Part shown: positions 26,072 to 37,630 of the stretch, one piece after another
Layout of the letters: the number at the start of each line of letters is the position of its first letter
Position numbering within the stretch: the first letter of the stretch is position 1
Source of the DNA: Oxyruncus cristatus
Taxonomy: Eukaryota > Chordata > Aves > Passeriformes > Cotingidae
Direction of reading: 5' to 3'
DNA length: 64,000 nt
Assembly (NCBI GenBank): GCA_013399855.1
Contig: VXAY01001313.1
Coordinates: forward strand, 1,163,084 to 1,227,083
Program-made: the position numbers and the translations under genes
Notes under the pieces: model-generated
Databases searched by the model: none
What the model was told of the DNA's origin: nothing
Seen by the model: the letters and a program-made list of their open reading frames with translations, nothing else

Positions 26072-27137
26072 CCACAAGCTGGGGCAAGCAACCAAAACCA
26101 CCAGTTACTTTAAATCTGAAAGGACAGGAGACACAGTCTCAGTAGTTTAGCACAGCTTATGCAAGTCAGCTTTAAATATCTTAGAAGCCGCTGTAACTTA
26201 GGTATTTATGTTATTGTTGGTTACCTCAATTAACACCGTGGTTGGCTGTAGAAAGCACCACAGCTGGCACAGCTTTGAGGAACATATGTTAAGAAAACAT
26301 CAGTTTGCCTGGAAGCTGATTTTAATGGGGTAGTTCTGTGGCTGATAGCAAAATGGGGAAAAGATTCAGAGCTTTCTTCTTTGGGCTATTTTTTGAATTG
26401 CAACCCAAATTTCCTTTTCATGCTTTCTGAAAGGTAGATAGAAACTTGCGATACTGCAGCGGAAAATGCAATTTAATAAGATTACTTAACGTTCTCTGTT
26501 AAAGTAAGGGAAAGCTCCTAGCTTTTCTATTGTTTGTCAGGGCTGTAAGGAGAGACTTAAAGGATGTGAGAGGGAAACCAAAAAGACCAGACAACTATAT
26601 AGGTAATCTATCTACCTACAAATAAAGAGAAGTGATCACTTTTTCTCAGTAAAAGGGAAAGGGTGACAACAGAAGCCTTAGATGTGATAGACTGAAGGCA
26701 CTTCAGTAAAATATTTGGAGAAAACATTGTTATTTATACAGAGGAGAAAGAAACTGCAATGTCATTTATCAGCAATTTGTGGAATAGGTGGATCATCTTT
26801 GTCTGCTGGAGCCTAAGGTACTTCGTCTTTCTGAGAAAGAGTAGGTTGAATCGGTAGTGTCAGAGAAGCAGAGGGAGGTACCAGCCCTTGTTAGAAGTGT
26901 TTCTGACTCAGCAATGTGGAAAACAGTGACTTTTTTAGATCTTTTTTCTACTATTTTTTTTTCTCTTCAGTGCCTGTGCACTAAACACCCCCCTATCCCC
27001 ACCTACCTACTACAGTGTAGTATTTGTCCTTAAAAACAGCCACTGATGGAAAACCTCTATCCCACGTATGGGCTTTGACCTTTCAGATGGTAAACTATGA
27101 GCATGTACCCATTCTGAACCAAAAACGTGCTTAGTCC
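26072..27137. other. Non-coding stretch
   Basis: Nothing recognised. A T-rich and C-rich segment lies near 26935-27005. Confidence 0.6.
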
Positions 27138-27204
27138 TGAAGCCCCAAAAAGGCCGATACAGACTGCTTAGAGACAGAATTTTATGTCCTTAAACAGCAA
27201 GGTA

Positions 27205-27210
27205 TTTATT
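27205..27210 (-). terminator. LTR polyadenylation signal
   Basis: AATAAA on the minus strand lies about 70 bp downstream of the LTR TATA box, in the position expected at the R/U5 part of an LTR. Confidence 0.65.
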
Positions 27211-27280
27211 AGCGATGGCGGGAAGCCCCCAGCTCACGCTGGACAAAGAGCTTCCGAGTGGTCAGTGTAAAGACAGGTAA

Positions 27281-27286
27281 TTTATA
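27281..27286 (-). promoter_or_regulatory. LTR TATA box
   Basis: TATAAA on the minus strand within the solo LTR, with the polyadenylation signal downstream. It is the likely core promoter of the former provirus. Confidence 0.6.
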
Positions 27287-27665
27287 CAGCTCTTGAGAGT
27301 GATTACAACATCCCCACATACATATTCATTCTATTACATTATTAGATTACAATATTCATAGCAGGTGGAGTTAAGGTGGAGTTTGGGGCGTGGTCTCCAT
27401 TTTGAGGAATAATTTGGTGGTACATCCTGTTACTTCATCTCGGGGGTCTTGGAATTTCTCCTCTTCCTCAGGTGTACTTTTGAATTCCCCATTGTCTTTG
27501 TACCAATCACTGAAGCTTGGAGAAAGCCTTGGCTTCAGGCCTACTTTACCTATTCAAATGTCTACCCTAGCTTACTTTGCCTTAATTTATTACCCCTAAG
27601 CTCTTTGTGTAACGCTCCTAGTGTTCTTCTGTGGGTCCGGGTCTGCTGAACGGAATAGAACAACA

Positions 27666-30600
27666 TTTCCTTGAGTAGCCTAGATATGAAGGGGGGTTAG
27701 CTTTCTTAGAGCAAGATACTTTGGTTAACCCTTTTAAAGCCTTGCTTTGCTTCAGTCCTTCTCAAGTAGCTTTACCACTGCTTCCCCAGGATTTCTGTTG
27801 GACAGAGTAGCAAGGAGAGCTCTCAGTGTCTTCACTAGCCCACTTCGTTCTGCAGCTTCAAAAACTTGGCACTCTGGTTTAAAAGGACAGAAGATACTTG
27901 ATCAATCACTAGTTAGCACCAAGTACCTCTGCTCCAGTAGGTGCCAGAAGTGAGGAACTAGTTGTTATAAAAAAATCATGTCCTCTACTTTTAATTCCAG
28001 GGTTTACAATTTAGCCATTTATCAAACCCTCTTTCAGCTTGGAGAATAATTCAAAAAGTACTTTCCTGAACAAAAGTGATTCAAGGATATAAAATGTTTC
28101 CAAATATGTTAGGAGATTTGGAGATTACCATTAATTATGAAAAATGAGCAGAATGCATGTGAATAGCCCTGCTTTGCAGTCATTTGAGCAGCATAAGAGG
28201 GGGAATACTGTACTCCTGTGTTTCATTTAGTTTCTAGAAGGATCCTGGGATTTGGGAAGTGTTTGCTGAGCCTACTGGCAGTGAAAACAGAAGTAGACAG
28301 TGACTGATTTAATTAAATGATAAAAATCTATCACCACCATGCCAAAAAAGTGTGCTTGAGGTAAATAGCACACGGAGAAAGAGGCAGATGGATAGCTGTC
28401 GTTTCTGTCTCTGGCAGGTGCCCCCGGATTCACTCTGGGGCTGATGTAAGGCACTACCAAGGGGTGGCAGCATGAAGGGGGAAAGTAATTTATTCGTCTT
28501 AAACACTTGAATTGACAAAAGTTTGATTTAGGCACAGTTTCTTAGCCTGCGTCAAAAGACCTCAGGTAACCTCCAGAATGCAGAGCTTCCTTTGAAGAAT
28601 TTTTTGTACATGAAAACTGACCCTCACAGGGACGTGGAATTGAGGGAGCTCACCAACATGGAGCTGAGAGGGCACTTTCCTTCTTCCTACATGGTGTGGA
28701 GTCCATGGGCTGCTGCTCTACTCTCACATGCTGCAGAATTACTATTTTCAGACAGGAGAAAGAAAAATGATACTGACAAATCTAGGGTAAGCCTAAGATT
28801 GCAGTTAGGCAAAATAAAACACTGAAAATTTCTTGGTCCAGAGTTCAGACAAGCAAGAAAACAGGGGGATTCCCACAGCTGATGAGTCTAAATTAACAAG
28901 CTTTCATTAATCTATAAAATGTCTCTAATCCTGCTATGATATGAGGTGGTGGGCAGAGATTGAGCTGCTCTGTTGGTGATGTGAAGACCTCATGCTCATG
29001 CAACGGGGTCCATTTACCATGGTAATCACACAGGAAAAAGAATAATGAAAAAAGCTAGTAAAGCAGCAGAACTCAATATCTCATAAAGGTAGTCAATTAG
29101 ATGAACATATTTAATGATTTGAATGAAAACTGACACCAGTTTCTGGCTGCAATCTAATATTATCTATTTAAAATATTTTTGTGGGAGGTCAGTGTTCCAG
29201 TTAACTTCAGCTGTTTATTTTAACTTCTCCTCCTAAATGAATTTGACAGTGCACATTTTTTTCTTTTCTTCCTCCTCTGAAGAAAAGAAAAAATTATAAT
29301 TATTGCAATAAAATTATTTTAATAGGAAAAGTATGTCCTGGCAAGAGACTGCAGGGTTTACCAATAGATCTCGAGTAGCCTAATCCCCTTCCATCCCACT
29401 GCTTTTAGAAATTTCTTTTTAATGTAACCTTAGATTGATTTGGTGTGCATACAGTGCATGTATGTATGGATGAATATTGCTAGCCCAGAAGCCTGGAGTA
29501 TCTTTTGGAATTACTTTTCCAAAGGTGGCACTCTAAGGGTGCTTGTGGGATTTTATTTTAGCTGCAGAGTGGTTAAGAAAGGCTGAACTTCAAAGAAATT
29601 AACAAGCAGAGTAAAGCAGTGGGAGATTTTACACCAGCTGAAGTGAGAGTTGACCCTCTGGGAGAACTCAGGAGAGCCAGAGAGATATCTTTTCATTCAG
29701 CCTGTTTGTGGAGAAACAGCAGTGATGAGCTCCAGCTGTCTCTCTCACTAGAGGCAATTACAGGTGTACTTCCCCACACTTGACATCTCATTTTCTAGGT
29801 CTGTAAAGCTAGGATAGCATCTAGTTCATTATCTCCCAGTGGTGGTATATATATAATTTTTTCAGTTTTAATGAAAGCTAACCATAAAGCCATAATACAT
29901 TCTGAACTTCTCCAGTGCAAGGGAACAGGAATTGTTTCTGACAGCTCCCATAGCTGCTATATTTTAATATACTGGGATAAACACGGCTGTAGCCTATATG
30001 AGCACTAAGGGGGAGGGGGTTGAAGTGGAAAAGTGGGTATCTGTGTGAGGAAGTATAGGATAATATGGTTTTATAAGTTTATTACAGTCATTCATGAAGG
30101 AACCTGTCGGGATTGGTGTCTTGTTGTGCTAGACGAGGTACGCAAAGAATATTGAGAAGGAAGGATGTTTTGATGAGAAGTGATCCTCCTGTCTAAGTCA
30201 TAGTGGCAAGAGAGGGGAGACAAAAGGAGAATTCCCTTGGTACATGCTGTTCAGTCTTCCCTTTTTTCCCCCCTTTTATTAAGTCTCCTCTTCCCTGTCA
30301 CATGGTGTTTTTCCCCAAAGAGTAACGAAAGTCTGACATACTCCCTCATTCTCAGAATTTTAGAATACCTTTGTAGAAAGTTCACCCAGTCCCAGAAGAA
30401 GACCTGGGAAAAGGGACATGTAGGAAGGGAAGTAAACAAGTAGACTGAAAATTAAAATAAAGAAAAGAAACAGTTAGGACCCTCTTAAAACTCCCATCAA
30501 ACAGAAAGTTTTCACTAGATTACAAAAAAAATATTCAGTTCAGTTTGGTAAGGATTTTAAAGCTTCTTTTTTGGTCTTGAATGTACAGCAAAGGAATCTT

Positions 30601-33600
30601 CCTATTCTGACAGGTGGAGTTTCTGCCCAAATGTAAGGGGAGAAGATCACAAAGTATCGTGGAAAACCTTCTGTGTACAGAATTCCCCTTATACTTAGGT
30701 GGGGACAAGAGGATTTCCAGTGGCTTCGCGGTAAATCATTAACAGTGACTTTTGAAACTCCAACATAAAAATGTTTCTATGTGGATAGGTATCTTAGCTG
30801 GAAAAAAGCATGGACATATACAAAGCTTAATTGTGGTGTTAGGGATGAAGCAGAGTTGGGAATTCAGTGTAATTTCATTAAGGTAGGAATGAGTACTTAG
30901 GATGAAACTTTTGATTAATAGGCACATCCCAAGAGTGCCCAGATCCTAGAAGACATAGATATTTGTTGTTGTTGTTTTTTGGGTTTTTTTTTCATTGAAA
31001 ACAGTAAAAGCTGAGGTAAACTCTGGATATGAAAAGTTCATCTATCCCTGAACTGTTCAAACCTTCAGCTTTCACTGGAAACTTCAGCAATGCAAATTTG
31101 GTTTACAAATAGAGGAACACAATAAAAGGAGAGAGGAAATAAATTGGACAGAATATCTGAACAACTTTATAAGCTGAGGAGTTCCTACTCTGGCTGAGCT
31201 GTTTGTGCACACACAAATTTCAGCAAAATGCCTCATTTTTAACATTGGAATGAATCTGTCAGCTCATTTGTAGTCTCTCCTGCCAGCCTACTGTGCACCT
31301 CAGGGACGCCGCTGTAGCTGAGACCCTGCCTCATGTGTGCTGCACTGTTAGCACAGCAACCAGGAGACACTGCTGCTTCTCTATATTACTTTGAATTACA
31401 GGGTATTTTTGCTCATGGCTTGCTGTGTTTCCACCAGAATCTTCTCTGGGCCTTTTACTAGCGGTTCAATGCTTCTTGGCAGCAACTACTTAATTAGGGC
31501 TGCAGTCTTAAATAAGGCACAAGCTCAGAGGCTTCTTTTTGAGAGAGTTTTATACCGTGCTTGCCTTAGATCTGTGTACCTTATTGCTTTTGAATAATGC
31601 ACTGTTTTTACTGTTACTTGCCTAACCTTTTCTGTGCTTCTGGATTGTGTGTGTAATTTGTGTACAAAATGGACATAATTTAGCAATGGCGGTAAGAGGT
31701 TAAGATTGAGGGTTTGCCAAGAAATATGGGTGGAGGCACCTCTGAAAGAGCACCACGAGGGTATGAGAACTTGTAACCTTTTCTAAAATACTAGGGAGCT
31801 GCTTCTGTGACAAGTAAAGGGCGTGGTCAGGACAAAGACATCAAAGCTTTTTTGTGGCAACTGATTTGTGGATGTCAAGGGTTTTTCTCAATCAGAGCAA
31901 CTGCAAACATGTTAATAGCTCCAAATTAATCTCACACAGTTCAAATTGCCTTCAAAATTAGTAGTTAATTCTCATATATGTTGAATAAATCCTCTGTATC
32001 ATGAACTTTTTATCAACCAGAAATGTTGAATTGCAAAAACGGTGGGAAATTAGAATACAACAATAAAACTGAGACTAAGGAAACACATCCTCCAATTAGG
32101 GTTTTCATGCGGGTATTGCTTTTGTACCAAAACGCTATTGATTGAAAAATAGTCTTCTCTGAAGGTTATCCTACACCTCAGTGAAGTTGTTCATGAGTCA
32201 TAGATTAAAACCTTAAGGGATGGAAGAGCAGCAAAGTTCATACCACTGCTGATGTATAGGTCAGTCACTAGAAATGCAGTTTGGTCTGTGTCAGTAACAG
32301 CACTTTAAGGAATGTGAAAATCGCATGTTATTCCAGTAAGTACAGGCAAAACAAACAACTTCAATGAACGTGCAGTTGTTAGGCTAAAGGCCTTACAAGA
32401 GATTACACAGAAAAAAAGTAACATCCTCCTGAAATTCCACCAACTCTGTCTCCTGGTTAGCTGGCTCTAGTTGTAGAGTATCAGAAATGTTTTTAGTGCA
32501 GGCAGTAAAACAATACCACTGAATAGCAGATACTGGGCTTTTCTCAATTTATGTGTGCTTTCTGTTTGCGTGGATGTCAGACATGAAAATGAGAAAATCA
32601 CAACTGCAACCACAGCCTAGGATGTCTGTGACAGTCTTGGTCAGGAAGGGAAGACAAATCCTTAGTATGGAATGGTTTCTGCACAGAGCTGTTTGGCACT
32701 AAACACCGCACGAAGTGTTGAAATGGCAATAACCTTTCCTTAAAACTTTGTCTTCACAATGCTTAGCATCAAATGTCCCACATTGTTGGTTTTTTTTTTT
32801 TTCACCAGATCATATTTCTAGTTTTTGCATGGGCTGCTCCTGACCTCTTATCTAACTCTTCTGTTTGCATCTTTCTGAGTCACTCCTCTGCAGTAACCAC
32901 CCCCTCTCATCCCTTCCCTCCACCTTGGCTTTTGTACTGGCCAGAGACTTTGATCTGTGTGGTGTGTGGAGCTTATTCTCTCTATCTCCCAAAGAAATCT
33001 AGTTCCCTCACAGGGAGAGATGTAACTCCTTAACAGGGTATTTTCTCTACATAAACAAGACAAGCATATGTTATTTCTACACCCCTAGAAGTGTCCCAAG
33101 CCTTACAGGGGCCTGATCTCATATTAGAACTTCTCCAGATATGTGAGGAACAGCAGTTTTCCGGACATTTACAGAGTTCATTTTCCTGTGTAGATCTTAC
33201 TGTGCTACCTGCTGTAATACCCGACTGAAAATCCTTAAAATTTTGTTTTAGCTTCAACTGAGAACTTGATTGTATTGATTTTTGGTTTTCATCTTTGCAA
33301 CTTGTCAGAATGTCTGGATATATACTTGTTAGATTAAGATAGTTCAGACTCTAGTGTTCAGAGCCGTGCATGAAACGCAGCAAGCAGCACTCAGTGGTAT
33401 GTTCCTGGCTGGCCAGCAGGTGGTAACCAGCAACTGCTGTTCCCAGAGGAGACACTGCTGTCTTGAAGTGATACAATTTGAAGCATTGATATTCAGTGGG
33501 AAGGAGGAGCATGGAAATCAGTAATACTGAAAAGAAGAGCTAGAAATAGCCAGCAGTAAATTAGACGTGATTTTGTAGGACGATAACGTTGGTGGGGGGG

Positions 33601-34492
33601 AAAAAGCCCAGCAGGATTTTATGCTTCAAATGTAGGCTTCTCAACACACAGCTGTGACATACTTATTCTTCTTTCTTTAGCTCTAGGGGTGGCAGTACCT
33701 AGAATAATTCCCTGTGTTCTGATAATGGAATATACATACAGCCCCAGAGGAAAAAACAGACAGCCCTAAAGAGATCAGGCACGAAGAAGCGTATTGCTAA
33801 GACAGTCTGCAAATGAAAGGCCAACAGAAGACCATGTATTTGTAGTAGAATTACATGTGGACAGGAAAAGGCTAAAGGATGAAAACCTAAATTTATGTCA
33901 GAAAGATGTGAACATGCTAAACAAGGAAGCGTATGGATGTGTAGGAAAAATGAGTAGAATAAGGTCGTTAGTCAAACTGAACATCAGGCAAGATCTTCTG
34001 AAAGTAGTAAGTCAGCAGTCCCTCGGTGGAATTATTAGAAGTCTTCAACACATTTAAAGGCTGGAAAAACCTTTAATGTAAAGAAATAAAGTGATGGAAA
34101 AGCTACCGGAAACATAGGCAAAGGGGAGATAGGAGTATGATGTCCAGTTCCTTTTTCAGCTTTGCCTGGAAAAGCAGTAAGATGCAGTGATGCTTTGTTT
34201 TTCAGACATATTATGGGAGTGTTTTGTTGTGAAGCAGTATTGTAGCTAAGATGTTTGTGCCAGAGTTCACGAACAACTGTGCTTGACTCCTGAAATTTCC
34301 CAAGTTAGCTTATTTTCTCCTAAACCATCAAAGTCTTGATAGATGAGTTAATACTCCATGAGCTACCACTAAAGGTGATACTGCTGTCTCTGTACACAGA
34401 CATAGTTCTCCCCTTCTGTGAATGTTTAAATTCCCAAGTTAAAGAAGATGCTTGTTAAATGTCATCAAATGGAACAATTCAAACAACAAAAC
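27666..34492. other. Non-coding stretch, unique sequence
   Basis: No gene or clear transposon is seen. The content is AT-rich unique DNA with short T-runs (30977-30992, 32789-32801) and a G-rich patch GGGGGAGGGGG near 30009-30019. Open frames are at most 87 codons and unremarkable, including one at 33794-34057 that has ordinary composition but no recognisable family. Confidence 0.6.
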
Positions 34493-34810
34493 AATGATAG
34501 AATAATAGAATAATTCAGACTGAATAGGATTTCAGAAGGGCATCTTGTCTAATTTCTTGCTCAAGCCAGGGTGAAAACTAAATTCATACCATACCAAGTT
34601 TGTTAACAAATTCTTAAGTATAAAGTATCCAGACTACCCAGTACAAGTACTTCTGTAAACAAATGAGCAACATGGCTTTCTAAAAGACACTGAGAAATAT
34701 GATCTTAATAAAAGCTTGTTCCTAAACTTGACCTTAAGTAGAAGAGAAAGCATTTCTGAGAACTGTTAGCACTCACCACCTTGTGCTGAAAGTGTATCTT
34801 TTCCTAAGTC
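34493..34810 (-). mobile_element. CR1 LINE 3'-end fragment, minus strand
   Basis: The left end, GATAGAATAATAGAATAATT, is the complement of the short ATTCTATGAT-type repeats that end avian CR1 elements. It is followed by a diverged copy of the conserved 3' region (TTCAGACTGAATAGGATTTC, then CATCTTGTCTAATTTCTTGC and TCAAGCCAGGGTGAAAAC). A further CR1-like block lies at about 34770-34806 (CACTCACCACCTTGTGCTG). The element is 5'-truncated as most CR1 copies are, well diverged, and contains no intact frame. The right boundary is approximate. Confidence 0.7.
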
Positions 34811-35820
34811 TGCACTGTTAGATATCATGGCTAGGTAAGAAGTTACTTCAATATCTCTTGTGTTCAGATATGTCTTTTTTTCATGAGATGGGAGAAGTTT
34901 GATCCCAGTTAAACATGGTAAGGGCTGTTCCTAATCCCTTAGGAACAGTGTATAAAACCATAGTTTGAGTTTTCGTACAGGAGTTTGCTAAACTGAGAGT
35001 TTATAGAACAGAATTCAGGGAATTTGTGGTTTGCCTGGTGACCCTGCACCAAGAACCTGCACTTTATTAGGTTCCCACCATAATGCTTTAAGGCCTCCTT
35101 CCGTGTCCCCAGCTACACTTTTTTTGGGTTATGTATTGTTTGTCTTTTCTGTATCAGTTTTCTTCTTTCACTTTTCTTCTTGTCTTCTTTACCCCTTCGT
35201 GCCCCTAAAGGCACAGCATTGCAGCCTCTAGCAGAGCCTGATCTGAGGCTACCACAGTACAGTGAGCTGGTTAATTCTCCTAGACATTTCCCTATGGCAA
35301 CTATGCATAAAAATTTGTTTTCCTGAGGGCAATTCAAGTCATCTAATAAAGAACCACAACAGGAAATCTTATTTAAGGTAAGAAGGCTGTGCACTTCCCA
35401 TATCATAAGCATGATGCTAAACTCATTTTGACTATCGCAGATTTTCAGTTTTTCTCTGAGTTTATTTGTCCTTCCTGACTCTTATTTGAACAGAAATAGC
35501 TTCTCATATTCTCCTACTCATGAAGTGAGGTAGTTTGTTTAAAGGAACTTTTATTCCTTCTGAACAATGCTCAACAGCAATGTTCTTCTCTTCCTTGAAC
35601 TAGGCCCATCAAGAAAACAATTTGGACAATACCCTCAAAGACAGCTGGCTCAGTGAGAGGGAGCAGACCAAGAGCTTGCCTTAATAGTGTGAATGGATCT
35701 CAGAAAACTTGCGCAATAAGGAAATCTAGTGTTAATAAGTTTGCAAGGCCAGTGAAATAAACCCCTATTTACAACTGATCAGGCAGAAGCAAACTATTCT
35801 CAATTTCCCTGCACATGAAT

Positions 35821-35845
35821 TTTGGTTTGGTTTGGTTTGGTTTGG
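35821..35845 (+). repeat. (TTTGG)5 microsatellite
   Basis: Five perfect TTTGG units, with degenerate flanks. Confidence 0.95.
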
Positions 35846-36955
35846 TTTTGTGCCTTCTTGCAATACTCAGTAGTTCCTGGGGGTGTTGTCTGCAGGAAGC
35901 TAAGGCCTCTATGTTGTTATTTCTTAACATAACACCCCCCCACCACCATGTCATGTGTCTCAGCTGCCCATCTAGACTTTCATTTATAGCTATTGAAAAT
36001 AAATATTTCCAAGGTATAATGTAGCCCATTCTATACAGAGAGCTTTGACATCTGGTCTTAAGGGACAGTCTTTGTTCAGGAAGAAAAATCTTGCCTCCGA
36101 AACACTCATCCACCTTAGGGACCTGTACGTACTTTGAATCCTACCCTGTGCATCTTAAAGCTGTTTGTTTCATTCAGAATTAGGGTCATAAAAAGCAGGC
36201 TATGAATTGCTTTTAAAATCTAGTTTCTGTTTCACTTCTTGAGTCACATGATGAGTGCTAACATAATGTCATATTGAACTTTATGCATGGCAGGGCATAT
36301 TGGAGCTTTGTGAAGACCTGCTTGGTTGAGGAATCATGATGTTGGATAGATTGTTCTTTTCAGTTTCTGTTTGGCAAAATTAACTTGTAAGTTGAAATAC
36401 CATAGGAATAAATGCTGCAGTGTTTATTGCATTATGAATCCATCTTCTGTATATGCCAATATACTTTTACATGGAAAGATCACAGGAATTTTTCTTCAAG
36501 GGTAAGACAAACAAAAATGTAAAACAGTTTCTTTCCTTCTTGCCAGAGAATAATCTTGAAATAAATCTGGTATCATAGGGAATATGGTTGTCTCTCAAAC
36601 ACATTATAATAACCTCAGAGTATTTTCTTAGATTTTTATGGAGAATCAGACCAGAACCAGACCATTCAGGAATGAATGGTTCTGCCCCTTCTAGTCTATG
36701 TATAAAAAATATCCCAGCTGGCACAGTTTTCCTGGCTTACAGCTTAAGCTTTTGAAATCAGGTAATTATTTGGAACTCTCAGGGTATGTTTATTTATATT
36801 AAAACACTATCCCCTACTCCTCATATACATTCTTTTAGCTTTTGCAATTGTAAAGAAAGGCTTGAAAATGTAAGTTTCTGGTACTCTTGAGCAAACTGAG
36901 CTTGAAAAATTCTGATAAACAGCAAAACAAAGGTAATGAGGAGACCTTCCCACCA

Positions 36956-37000
36956 TGTCCCCCTCCCAGCTTGTCCCCCTCCCAGCTTGTCCCCCTCCCT
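36956..37000 (+). repeat. 16-bp minisatellite, 2.8 copies
   Basis: The unit TGTCCCCCTCCCAGCT occurs perfectly at 36956-36971 and 36972-36987, then partially at 36988-37000. It is a strongly pyrimidine-rich strand. The perfect identity suggests recent or ongoing expansion. Confidence 0.95.
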
Positions 37001-37594
37001 CTGGCCTAGCTGGTTTGGCTGGGAGTAGAAGGTACTTAGGAGGAATTCAGGCCTCCACCTTGTTACATATGGCCCTACTATTTTAAAAATTTCCCCTAAA
37101 ATCAGCCATTTCATTCTCCTTAGCACACTCTGCTAGACTGTTACCGAGGGAGCAGCTACATGGCCAGTGTGAAGATGTAAGAATTACTTGAACTGAACAG
37201 ATTTTTCCAATAGATAATGGATTTGATTAATGTAGCCTCTTCATCTTTGAACTAAACATAGTGTCCATCTGCAGATCACTGTCTGATTAAGTTCTTACAT
37301 TAGGGCCTATCATACAGCACACATACACGTAATTTTCTCAGTATTAAAATTTACTTGGCAATTTTTGTGAACATATTTTTCCATTTCCTTTGGCCTCATT
37401 ATGAAGAAGTCAATGACTACACAGAGCTTGTCTAGCCAGGATGTCTATTAGAACCTACTGAAGCTTTTTCAGAGAAAATTGATAGCCAAACAAAATAATA
37501 GAATCTTACAAAATGTCTTCTTTTTGATCCTATCCTCACAGATCTTGCAAAATACTGACCTCTACCAGTATTGAACTTATATATTAGGTATGTG

Positions 37595-37630
37595 CATATA
37601 TATAAATAAATATATATTTATATATAAATN
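37595..37630. repeat. AT-rich tract ending in an undetermined base
   Basis: A degenerate (TA)n/TATAAA-rich tract ends at an N at 37630, the only ambiguous base I noticed in the window. The N probably reflects unresolved repeat length or a heterozygous site. Confidence 0.85.

Larger units (their letters stand above)
27138..27665 (-). mobile_element. Solo LTR of an endogenous retrovirus, minus strand
   Basis: Read on the minus strand, the segment starts TGTTGTTC at 27665 and ends GGGGCTTCA at 27138, fitting the TG...CA termini of retroviral LTRs. In order it holds a U3-like region with CCAAG/GATTGG-type elements, a TATA box (TATAAA, 27286-27281), a short R-like region, and a polyadenylation signal (AATAAA, 27210-27205) followed by a GT-rich end. 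The length of about 528 bp is normal for an LTR. No second LTR, primer-binding site, polypurine tract or gag/pol/env remnant is found nearby, so it is a solo LTR left by recombination. A clear 4-6 bp target duplication is not visible, so the exact ends are uncertain. An avian lineage is inferred; the family is not assigned. Confidence 0.72.

Noticed and set aside
27390..27649. Overlapping open frames of 66-69 codons.
   Set aside because: They lie inside the solo LTR and antisense to it, so they are not genes.
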